Positions 1-8,800 of a stretch of DNA of 64,000 nucleotides are shown in pieces. The stretch is from Entoloma clypeatum. Its lineage: Eukaryota; Basidiomycota; Agaricomycetes; Agaricales; Entolomataceae. The stretch is from the NCBI GenBank assembly GCA_963565915.1, contig OY751494.1, positions 1-64,000 of the forward strand, written 5' to 3'. Made by a program: the position numbers and the translations under genes. Under the pieces are notes generated by a model that worked only from the letters and a program-made list of their open reading frames with translations, ran no database searches and was not told the origin of the DNA. The stretch's first letter is position 1. Each line of letters begins with the position of its first letter.

Positions 1-130
1 CCCCTAACCCCTAACCCCTAACCCTAACCCCTAACCCCTAACCCCTAACCCCTAACCCCTAACCCCCCCCCCCCCCCCCCCCCCCCTAACCCCTAACCCC
101 TAACCCCTAACCCCTAACCCCTCTTCCCTA
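1..130. repeat. telomere: terminal CCCCTAA/CCCTAA repeats
   Basis: The window starts with tandem CCCCTAA units and occasional CCCTAA. This is the C-rich strand reading inward, so the G-rich strand (mainly TTAGGGG) would end leftward at the chromosome terminus. The array is interrupted by a run of 24 C at 63-86, which may be real or a sequencing/assembly artefact. The repeats pass directly into the leader of the first retroelement at about 121-140. Confidence 0.95.
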
Positions 131-225
131 ACCCCTACTTGACTGGTTCATGCCCAACATCGTCGACGACAACCTTGCACACCGTTCCTGTCGTCATTAC
201 TTCACCCTCCCTTCCCCACCTCTCA

Positions 226-3200
226 ATGGCACCCACTTCTGCATCTCATGCCTACGCCGGTTTCAACCGCGCACTCTCCCCGCTCGCCGGCGTCCTCGCC
301 GCCGCAGCACCCAGCTCCAGTTTGGAAAACACCTCCGACATATATGTGGCCGCGCTTGCCGCCGCAAATAGCGTCGAGGACGTCGTTTCCCAAGTCCCAC
401 TGGACTTTCGCGTTGCCTTACGCCCTCTTCTTCTCAAGACGAAGACGCAGACCGAACAACTCTGCGGCATGAAGTCCACCCTTGCCCGGTGGACCGAACT
501 CAAAGGCCAGGGGGACTACCCCCCTGAGGTGCGTCGTTCAGCACCAGCTCTTCAGTTTTCGAAGGGCTACTCTGGACAGGCCGAGGCGGACGCGTTCCGC
601 AAGGCCTCCGAGAAGTTACACAAGGACTTCCTCGACAGCTCCTTCTCCAACTTGTTTCGCGCCAAGGAGACGGAGCTGCAGTTCCTCCAGAACGAACTCA
701 TTCCCCAACGCCTCCACACCACGTACTACGTCGTCGTGAAGGAACGGATCTCTGTCCTTTGCAAGGAGAAACAGGTCCCCGTCTTTGAGGACGGCGCCGA
801 GCCCGGTGAGCTCGTCGTTTCGGAATGGATCCCCGACCCTGCGATGAAGACTACCGCCCTCGCCTTCATTCGCGCTCTGGTTCGGTTCCCCCTCCGCGTC
901 ATCTCGGTGGTCGAAGCTATCGACAACGCCCAGAAGATGAAGACTTCGCGGAAGAAGGAAATCGCCGCCGCTGCCAAAGTCGCCCAAGGCGACGTCGGCG
1001 TCTCCAAGGACACCTTGGAGAAACTCGTCGAGAAAGCGGTACAGCGGCGCGTCGGAGAGCAGGGCAAGGTCCGTAGTTCACACTATCTTCCTTCCCCCAT
1101 CAGTTTAGCTGATTCAACGGTCTTCTTCTTAGTCCCTCCCCAAGGGCCTGAAGTTCAACAAGAACAAGAAGGATGGCAAGACCCGCTCGTCGACCTCCTC
1201 CTCCTCCAAAACGGTACCCCCGCCGAAACCGTTCGTCCCGCCCCCCGCCCGCAAAGCCAGGGCCAAAGCGCGGGCAATTGGAGGAGACGCCAAAGGCAAG
1301 AAGGCTCCCAAGAAGGATGCCAAGGGGAAGGGCAAGGCGCGGCAATAGCCGCTTATATTTCTCTCGGGGCCCCCGCCCCCTCGTCTAACGTGAGTCTTAA
1401 GACTGTTTGGAATAGGCCTTCCACTTACCCGGATTCGGTTCTATCGCTTCCGTTTCCCTCCGCCATTGACTATGTACACTCTATAACGCCTGTATCTGTA
1501 ATACTCGCTGCCCAATATAAAGATCATGTACATCGCTCCCCTGGTGTGAACTTGCCATTAGAAGTCGAACATCACCTCTCAGTAGGATTAAACTATATGT
1601 TTAAAAGTAAACGCAACACTAAGTTGCTAACGGAAGCCTATCACGACTTCCGTCGTCGTCTATTGTGGCGAATTTACTTCTCATTCACTGAAGGGACTTC
1701 AAATCTCTACGATCCAGACTTTGAGGTAGAACATGAGACTACTCAGAAACTACCCAAAGTCCCTGCTTATATATCGCTTGGACTGGATCTCGGTAAGCTC
1801 TTCGTCATGAATACGATAGCTAAAATCCGGGATTCTCAGGAAGACGTACCAAACACTCCGAACGCACCGTCTATCCGAGTAATCCAGCGATTTCTGTATG
1901 ATAATGATTATGTTGTTACCATGACAGATAAGAATTTGGGCGTTGCAGTCTCGCGTCGGGACTGGATTATAGAGAAGAGCCTCGATCTGCTTAATGACCT
2001 CCAGAATTATATAGAAATTCCGGAGTTCCAAGCTAATCTAATTTTCGCTCACCAATGTACTTCCATGGGGAACATAGCTAAACTAGCCTTTGACGTTCAC
2101 CCCCTTGGAAAGCAGTTAGCGCGCTTTTTGCGATCTAAGATCACCCTCAAAGAAGAAAACGGGGGATTCGCTAAACATACTGTGCCGCAATTCTACGGTA
2201 TTCCCAAAATTCATAAGGAACCCGTTAAAATGCGTCCCATCATACCATGCCACAGTGCCATCCAGAATCCCGCTGCTAAGTACATTTCAAAATGTCTCAA
2301 ACCGCTTGTTAAAGCGGCGCCTACCATTATTCACGGTACCAAAGACTTGGCGATAAAATTGAGCAAATTACGAATGATCCCCGATAAAAGATTTTATCTT
2401 GTCACCGGCGACGTCGTTGCATTCTACCCCTCCATTCCAATTCAACGATGCATTGACATCGTTGATACTCTATACTGTGAATGGTCCGGCTTTGATTTAG
2501 ATGCAGACTACGCGCTGATAGACAGAGACGATTTACAATTGCACGAACTATTCCTGCAATGTCTCCTTATCGGTAATCGTAATTTAATAACACAGTTCCA
2601 GGACAAATTCTATAAACAGCGTCGAGGCCTTGCTATGGGCGTAGCTGATTCTCCAGACTTAGCCAACTTGTACGGTTGGTATTTCGAGAGATACTGTGGA
2701 ATTTTGGAAGATCCCTCCGTAGCATTCTACGGTCGGTATATCGATGACGTTCTGGCTTTAGTATATGCAGAGTCTGAAGCTGAAGCGCTTCAAACTATGC
2801 AAAAAGTCGTCATTGAAGACTGTGTTATTGAATGGAATGTGTCTGGGTCCCATCAACCCTTCTTAGACATGATGTTATATCGCGACGAAAGAGGCGCGTT
2901 ACAACACATGCCATATCGCAAAGCACGTTCTCATTTGGAAAGAATTCCATACATCTCACACCATCCCCTCGACGTGAAACGAGGAACTTTTATTGGAGAG
3001 ATGTCGAGGCTCGCCACGCTATGTAGTCTTCAATCGACTTACCTTAGGGCACTGCAGCAGTTGGTTCTGCTGTATGTGAAGCGCGGCTACCCCGAAGAAC
3101 TCGTTCGAGCTTGGCTCAAGAAATACAGTGCTGACAGTTGGGCTAAACGTCTCAACGAAGTGAGAAAGGCACCTGCAGAGGTGTTAGTACTTAAGTCTAA

Positions 3201-3681
3201 ATTCAACGAGGCATGGAATTATTTTTCCGCAAAAGAACTTGGTGACACCATCATCGGTTTCTGGCGCGATTATCTAGATCACGCTGAGCAAGGGAAATTC
3301 TCCCTCTCACACCCGCGATTCTCTGCTGACCCAGGAGACTTGGCGTCTGTTATGGACGACGAGAATCTTACGGTTGAGGTACATACCTCTGGGGGCATTG
3401 TCCCCATGCCAGACATCAGGGTGTTAGGATTCGATAAACGGAAGTTCTTAGTGTCGCGGAAGCGCACTCTGAACTTATTTGATTTAACTAGCCTTTGGAA
3501 AAAGGTGGTGATCACAGGAATGGACAAGGAAGCTTCGCGTCAATCTCCAGTTCTTCGGCTGTCTGAAGATCTCGAGGACTCCTCAGATTCAGAATTATCT
3601 GAAACCGAGGGAACTGCATTGGCGCACCTTGTAAATACTCGTCAGAGTCTGGGAGACGCTTGGTTGTCTCGTCACGATTGA
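226..3681 (+). CDS. Penelope-like (Coprina-type) ORF1-reverse transcriptase, E1
   Basis: The open frame encodes 1,151 aa from ATG 226. That start was chosen because E2 has an ATG at the matching place, and both proteins then share the segment FNRALSPLAGVL. Residues 1-281 are an alpha-helix-rich N-terminal part I do not recognise. RT motifs follow: IPKIHK near residue 660 with RPI downstream, catalytic motif A GDVVAFYPS (Asp 729), RGLAMG of motif B, and the catalytic YIDD box (Asp 840/841). The C-terminus ends with an acidic Ser-rich stretch and no GIY-YIG nuclease, which marks the endonuclease-less telomeric branch of Penelope elements. Bases 1069-1132 look like a 64-nt intron. If spliced, the product is a 352-aa protein ending at 1348, and RT would then need the unspliced RNA or recoding. 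No disabling mutation is visible. Confidence 0.88.
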   Translation: MAPTSASHAYAGFNRALSPLAGVLAAAAPSSSLENTSDIYVAALAAANSVEDVVSQVPLDFRVALRPLLLKTKTQTEQLCGMKSTLARWTELKGQGDYPPEVRRSAPALQFSKGYSGQAEADAFRKASEKLHKDFLDSSFSNLFRAKETELQFLQNELIPQRLHTTYYVVVKERISVLCKEKQVPVFEDGAEPGELVVSEWIPDPAMKTTALAFIRALVRFPLRVISVVEAIDNAQKMKTSRKKEIAAAAKVAQGDVGVSKDTLEKLVEKAVQRRVGEQGKVRSSHYLPSPISLADSTVFFLVPPQGPEVQQEQEGWQDPLVDLLLLQNGTPAETVRPAPRPQSQGQSAGNWRRRQRQEGSQEGCQGEGQGAAIAAYISLGAPAPSSNVSLKTVWNRPSTYPDSVLSLPFPSAIDYVHSITPVSVILAAQYKDHVHRSPGVNLPLEVEHHLSVGLNYMFKSKRNTKLLTEAYHDFRRRLLWRIYFSFTEGTSNLYDPDFEVEHETTQKLPKVPAYISLGLDLGKLFVMNTIAKIRDSQEDVPNTPNAPSIRVIQRFLYDNDYVVTMTDKNLGVAVSRRDWIIEKSLDLLNDLQNYIEIPEFQANLIFAHQCTSMGNIAKLAFDVHPLGKQLARFLRSKITLKEENGGFAKHTVPQFYGIPKIHKEPVKMRPIIPCHSAIQNPAAKYISKCLKPLVKAAPTIIHGTKDLAIKLSKLRMIPDKRFYLVTGDVVAFYPSIPIQRCIDIVDTLYCEWSGFDLDADYALIDRDDLQLHELFLQCLLIGNRNLITQFQDKFYKQRRGLAMGVADSPDLANLYGWYFERYCGILEDPSVAFYGRYIDDVLALVYAESEAEALQTMQKVVIEDCVIEWNVSGSHQPFLDMMLYRDERGALQHMPYRKARSHLERIPYISHHPLDVKRGTFIGEMSRLATLCSLQSTYLRALQQLVLLYVKRGYPEELVRAWLKKYSADSWAKRLNEVRKAPAEVLVLKSKFNEAWNYFSAKELGDTIIGFWRDYLDHAEQGKFSLSHPRFSADPGDLASVMDDENLTVEVHTSGGIVPMPDIRVLGFDKRKFLVSRKRTLNLFDLTSLWKKVVITGMDKEASRQSPVLRLSEDLEDSSDSELSETEGTALAHLVNTRQSLGDAWLSRHD
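1069..1132 (+). other. candidate intron in E1 (64 nt)
   Basis: Sequence runs from GTCCGT to CTTCTTCTTAG after codon 281. The equivalent 64 nt in E2 has a canonical GTAAGT donor, so the E1 donor looks weakened. Removal shifts the frame into a Lys-rich tail of 71 aa that stops at TAG 1346-1348. Retention keeps one frame into the RT. Confidence 0.6.
1366..1379 (+). other. GC hairpin after the spliced ORF1 stop, E1
   Basis: GGGGC-CCCC-GCCCC forms a 5-bp GC stem 17 nt after the alternative ORF1 stop. E2 has the same stem with a TTCG loop at the same place. The conserved stem between ORF1 and RT suggests an RNA element acting in recoding or reinitiation; this is inference. Confidence 0.5.
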
Positions 3682-4740
3682 GTATCTTTGACGCCACGCT
3701 TGTGGCGTCGAGGGGGATATGGGAGAATAGTTGGAAGCACCGGCTAGACTTACCTGCGTTATGGCTTGTGTATCCCTTTTGTAGTCAGTAGTTTAAGTAC
3801 GAACACTGCGGAAGGGGCATATGGGAGAACAACGCTAGAGTGCTATAATAGAGAGAACTGACTCCTTATTTCCACAGACTTACCTACGAAAGTAAGTCCC
3901 CCTTCTCACTCTGACCATTCCGGTTCTTTACTGGTGGTGGAAACCCACCCTGTCGGTACAGCTGACCAACGACTTACGGTATATCGCCTTCGTGCGAAAT
4001 GGAAAACCATAGGAAAAACGCCTTGGAGCCTAATCCTAACCGTAAGCTCAGCTTATATTGAAAAGATATATGCCTGCCTATTGATATACAATGGCTTACA
4101 GCTTAACCTAACCCTTACCCTTACCCCTTAACCCCTTACTCCTAACCCCGAACCCCTAACCTAACCCTAACCGGTTAACGTTAGGATCGGTGGTGAGTCC
4201 GGCCTTTGCTAGACTCAACGATGGACGTGCGCCCAACCTTAGGGTTGGGTTGGGATTGTGGGTTATCTCGCTCAGCTGGTGTCGGATCGGACATTCGACA
4301 TGTCTAGCGATGAGATGATCTGCTTGTTCGCCCTTGCTTACTCCTACTCTGATGTCAACACATTGTGTCTGACGTTTTTTCGTACGTTTCGTAAATAGCG
4401 TACTTAGGGTGTTGCCTGTAACTGTTCTTACGGTTCTTGGGTTTTGGTTAGTTTACTTGTTGTATATCCTTCGGGATAGCTTTTCGTCTTCAAAGTTCTT
4501 GAGACTTTGATTTGGGAACGACTCGCTATTTCGGTTCACTGTGGTGCGCCTTTCTGTCGGTTTGCTGATGGGGATTCCCCATAGCCTTGTCCTTGCAGGG
4601 TCCCTTCGGGACCCTGTTCGGTTCCGGGTTGTGGCGCGCTTCCCTGTCACGCCGCTGTCAGACTAGGCCCAAAAGTGAACAATAGGCAGAGTCAGCTGTC
4701 CCAGAGAACAATAGCGTTATTGTTCTCTGGAATGACTCAA
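3682..4740 (+). other. E1 3' untranslated region with telomere-like tract
   Basis: No gene is seen here. Just after the stop codon there is a perfect 8-bp hairpin (GACGCCAC at 3690-3697, GTGGCGTC at 3702-3709). Around 4098-4185 lies an imperfect telomere-like tract ending in an inverted telomeric motif (CTAACCGGTTAACGTTAG). The palindrome ATGGGGATTCCCCAT occurs near 4567 and recurs in every unit. A CAGGGTCC/GGACCCTG hairpin lies at 4596-4616. Confidence 0.7.
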
Positions 4741-4822
4741 CGATTGCCGTATTCGGACCTGATGAGGCCTTTAAAGGCCGAAATAGGATCCTGGACTTTC
4801 CCCAAGTCCTATTGTCCACTCG
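4741..4822 (+). ncRNA. hammerhead ribozyme HHR1 (E1)
   Basis: The core is complete: CTGATGA at 4759-4765, stem II GGCC/GGCC closing on TTTAAA, GAAA, a stem III starting AUA/UAU, then the cleavage triplet AUU. Stem I pairs GGAC (4755-4758) with GTCC (4814-4817), with an outer CGA/TCG. Predicted self-cleavage is between 4813 and 4814. Hammerheads in Penelope-like elements are established; here the motif lies just upstream of the unit's 3' tail. Confidence 0.9.
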
Positions 4823-4889
4823 GCACAGGCCCCACAGTCGCCCCCTTCCATAGTCCTTCTTTGTGAAGGAACTACTTCTTCCCTAACCC

Positions 4890-5716
4890 CTAACCTTACC
4901 CCCTAACAGTAACCCCTTACTCCTAACCCCTAACCCCTAACCTAACCCTAACCGGTTAACGTTAGGGGCTGGGGGTGAGTCCGGCCTTTGCTAGACTCAA
5001 CGACGGACGTGCGCCCAACCCTAGGGTTGGGTTGGGAATGTGGGTCATCTCGCTCAGCTGGTGTCGGTTCGAACAATCGACATGTCTAGCGATGAGATGA
5101 CTTGCTTGTTCGCCCTTGCTTACTCCAGCTCTGATGTCGACCATTGTGTCTGGCGTTTTTACGTACATTTCGTAAATAATGTACTTAGGTGGTTTCCCGT
5201 AACTGTTCTTACATGTTACTGGGTATTGGTTAGTTTTCTTGTTGTGTGTCCTTTGGGATAACGGTCTTCGCCTTCAAAGATCTTCGGACTTTGATGTGGG
5301 AGCGATCCGTTATCTCGGTTCACTCGGGTCTCACCCGGACCGCTGGTCCGTGATGGGGATTCCCCATAGCCTTACCCTTGCAGGGTCCTGAGGCACGTGT
5401 TACTATGAAATTTCATGGTGGCACGTGCCTGTGATGGGCGCTGTCTGGGCGAGCGCCGTGTGGCGTCTTCCCTGTCGCGCGACTGTCGGACTATGTGTCG
5501 AAGTGAACAATAGGCAGAGTCAGCTGCCCCAGAGAACAATAGCGTTATTGTTCTCTGGCATGACTCAACCGATTGCCGTTTTCGGACCTGATGAGGCCTA
5601 TAAAGGCCGAAATAGGATCCTGGACTTATCCCAAGTCCTATTGTCCACATCGGCACACAGGCCCCTCAGTCGCACTCCTCCTCGCTGCGCTCGTCGTAGT
5701 GCTCCTCCCCTAACCC
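4890..5716 (+). repeat. E2 left pLTR (direct repeat)
   Basis: It matches 9710-10518 almost throughout. It contains the telomere-like tract, the palindrome CCCAACCCTAGGGTTGGG (near 5016), the ATGGGGATTCCCCAT palindrome, a 13-bp inverted repeat (5529-5541/5546-5558), HHR2, and a C-rich tail ending in CCCCTAACCCCC. An extra hairpin, AGGCACGTG (5391-5399) with CACGTGCCT (5422-5430), is found only here. Confidence 0.85.
5569..5653 (+). ncRNA. hammerhead ribozyme HHR2 (left pLTR of E2)
   Basis: CTGATGA lies at 5588-5594, with stem II GGCCT/AGGCC and GAAA at 5609-5612. Stem III closes AUA with UAU and contains an inner GGACTT/AAGTCC hairpin. Stem I pairs GGAC with GTCC and CCGAT (5569-5573) with ATCGG (5649-5653). 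Cleavage is predicted between 5642 and 5643, which would give a transcript starting GTCCACATCGG, 170 nt upstream of the ORF ATG. Confidence 0.93.
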
Positions 5717-5812
5717 CCTCTTGACTGTCTATGCCCAACAACTCCGACGCCAACCTTGCACATCGCTCCTGTCGTCACCCAGCCTCCACCATCTCACCCT
5801 CCCCCCCTCTCA

Positions 5813-8800
5813 ATGGCTTCTTCTTCTGCTTTTCGTGCCTCCGGCGCTTTCAACCGCGCCCTCTCCCCACTCGCCGGCGTCCTCGCCGTGCAGTCCAACG
5901 CCGAGATGGGCGACACCTCCGCCATGTTTGTGGCCGCGCTTGCGGCCGCCAACAGCGTCGAGGACGTCGTCGCCCAGGTCCCTCTCGACTATCGCGTAGC
6001 TTTGCGCCCTCTTCTTCTGAAGACCAAAGCGCAGACTGAACAGCTCTGCGTTATGTCCGCCACCCTCGCCCGGTGGCGCGACTTCCAAAGCAGGGGGGAG
6101 TATCCCCCCGAGGTGCGTCGCTCAGCACCGGCTCTTCAATTCACGAAGGGCTATTCTGGACAGGCCGAAGCGGACGCATTCCGCAAAGCCTCCGAGAAGC
6201 TCCACAAAGAGTTCCTCGACTCCGCCTTCGCCAATCTTTTTCGCGCCAAGGAGACGGAGTACCAATTCCTCCAGAACGAGCTCACTCCGCAACGCCTTCA
6301 CACGACTTACTACGTCGTCGTCAAGGAGAGGATCGCTGTCTTGTGCAAGGACAAGCAGGTCCCCGTTTTCGAGGACGGTGGCGAGCCTGGTGAGCTCGTC
6401 ATTTCGGAGTGGATACCGGACCCCCAGGTAAAGAAGAACGCCCTCGCTTTCACCCGTGCCCTGGTCCGGTTCCCCCTTCGCGTCATCTCCGTTGTCGAGG
6501 CCATCGACAACGCTCAAAAACACAAGATGGAACGCAAGAAGGAAATCGCTGCCGCCGCGAAAGTCGCGCAAGGTGACGTTGCCGTCACCAACGAGTCTCT
6601 CGAGGCTCTGCTCGACAAAGCAATCGCCAAGCGGTTCAGTGGCAAGGAACTGGGCAAGGTAAGTGACTCTGATTACTTCCCTTCCCCTCTAAGTCTCACT
6701 GACTTATCGGTCTATTTCTCAGCCTCTCCCCAAGGGGCTCAAGTTCAAGAAAAACAAGGAGAAAGATGGCAAGACCCGTTCCTCCACCGCCTCCTCCAGC
6801 AAGACGACGACGCCGAAAGCGCCGAAGCCGTTCGTGCCGCCCCCCGCTCGCAAAGCCAGAGCCAAAGCACGCGCGACTGGAGACTCCCCAAAAGGCAAAA
6901 AGCCGGGCCCGAAAGGGTCAGCGAAGGGGAAGGGGAAGGCGCGGTCTTAACCGCCGGGATTCTTTTCGGGGCTTCGGCCCCCTCGTCTAAAAACGTGAGT
7001 GTCAAAACTGTCTGGAATCGGCCTTCTACTTACCCGGACTCGATTTTATTGCTATCGTTTCCTTCCGCCATCGCGTATGTACATTGTATTACACCTGTAT
7101 CTGTATTACTGGCTGCCCAATACAAAGACCATGTACATCGCTCCCCTGGTGTGAACCTGCCTTTAGAAGTTGAACATCAACTATCAGTGGGATTGAACTA
7201 CATGTTCAATAGTAAAACTAACGTTAAGTTAATAACGGAAGCTTATAACGACTTCCGTCGCCGCCTGTTATGGCGCATTTACTTTTCTTTCACTGAAGGA
7301 ACTTCAAACCTCTATGATCCAGACTTTGAGGTAGAACATGAGACTTCTCAGAAACTACCTAAAGTCCCTGCTTATATAGCGCATGGATTGACCCTCGGTA
7401 AGATCTTCGTCATGGATACGATATCTAAAATCCGGGAGTCTAAGAGTGACGTACCACGCAATCCGAACGCACCGTCCACTCGAGTAATCCAGCGCTTTCT
7501 GTATGATAATGACTACGTCGTTACCATGACAGATAAAAATTTGGGCATAGCAGTCTCGCGTCGGGATTGGATAATAGAGAAGAGCTTAGATCTACTTAAC
7601 GATCTCCAGAACTATATAGAAATTCCGGAGTTCCAAGCTAATCTTATCTTTGCTCATCAATGTACTGCCATGGGCGACATAGCAAAACTTGCTTTTGACG
7701 TTCATCCCCTTGGCAAGCAGTTAGCGCGATTTTTGCGATCAAGAATTACCCCCAAAGAAGAAAAGGGAGGGTTCGCTAAACATACTGTGCCGCAATTTTA
7801 CGGGATTCCTAAAATTCACAAGGAACCTGTTAAGATGCGACCGATTATTCCGTGTCACAGTGCCATCCAGAACCCTGCTGCAAAGTACATTTCTAAATGT
7901 CTCAAACCGCTTGTTAAAGCGGCGCCCACCGTTATTCACGGTACCAAAGATTTGGCGATAAAATTGAGTAAATTGAGGATGATCCCCAACAAGAGATTCT
8001 ATCTTGTCACCGGCGACGTCGTCGCGTTCTACCCCTCCATTCCAATTCAACGTTGTCTTGACATCGTTGACTTTCTATATTGCGAATGGTCCGGCTTTGA
8101 TATAGACGCAGACTACGCGGTGATTGACAGAGACGATTTACAACTGCATCAACTTTTCCTGCAGTGTCTCCTTGCTGGTAACCTCAATTTAATAACACAA
8201 TTCCAAGGAAAATTCTACAAACAGCGTCGAGGCCTTGCTATGGGCGTAGCTGATTCTCCAGACTTAGCCAATTTGTACGGCTGGTATTTTGAGAAACACT
8301 GTGGAATTATGGAGGATCCGTCCGTAGCTTTCTATGGACGGTACATCGATGATGTACTGGCTTTAGTATATGCCAATTCAGAAGCTGAAGCGCTTCGTAT
8401 TGTGCAAAAAGTCGCCATCGAAGATTGTGTTATTGAGTGGAATGTGTCTGGGTCTCATCAACCCTTCTTGGACATGATGCTGTATCGCGACGAAAGAGGC
8501 GCTTTGCAACACATGCCTTATCGCAAAGCACGTTCACACTTGGAACGAATTCCATACATTTCCCACCACCCGCTCGATGTAAAGAGAGGGACTTTTATCG
8601 GTGAAATGTCGAGGCTCGCCACGCTGAGTAGTCTACAATCGACTTACCTCAGGGCACTGCAACAGTTGGTATTGTTGTACGTGAAGCGTGGGTACCCCGA
8701 AGAACTTGTTAAAGCATGGCTTAAGAAGTACAGTACTGACAGTTGGGCTAAACGTCTCAACGAAGTGAGAAAGGCACCTGCAGAGGTGTTGGTACTTAAG

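Larger units (their letters stand above)
121..4889 (+). mobile_element. Coprina-like Penelope element, unit E1 (terminal copy)
   Basis: This is the outermost retroelement unit. It has a short leader joined to telomeric repeats, a complete ORF1-RT coding region (226-3681), a long 3' UTR, hammerhead HHR1 (4741-4822) and a tail ending in CCCTAACCCC near 4889. The 5' side faces the telomere. That is the polarity expected if the 3' OH of the G-rich overhang primes reverse transcription, as proposed for endonuclease-deficient Penelope elements (Athena in rotifers, Coprina in basidiomycetes). No GIY-YIG endonuclease domain follows the RT. Its leader matches that of E2 only from the CCCTAACCCC stretch onward, so E1 was either 5'-truncated there or starts there. 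As the copy next to the telomere it is inferred to be the latest addition. Confidence 0.88.

Noticed and set aside
1133..1345. Unspliced reading of the ORF1-RT linker as a true domain
   Set aside because: This reading is poorly conserved between E1 and E2, whereas the spliced frame is conserved with mostly wobble changes; kept only as the possible retained-intron form.
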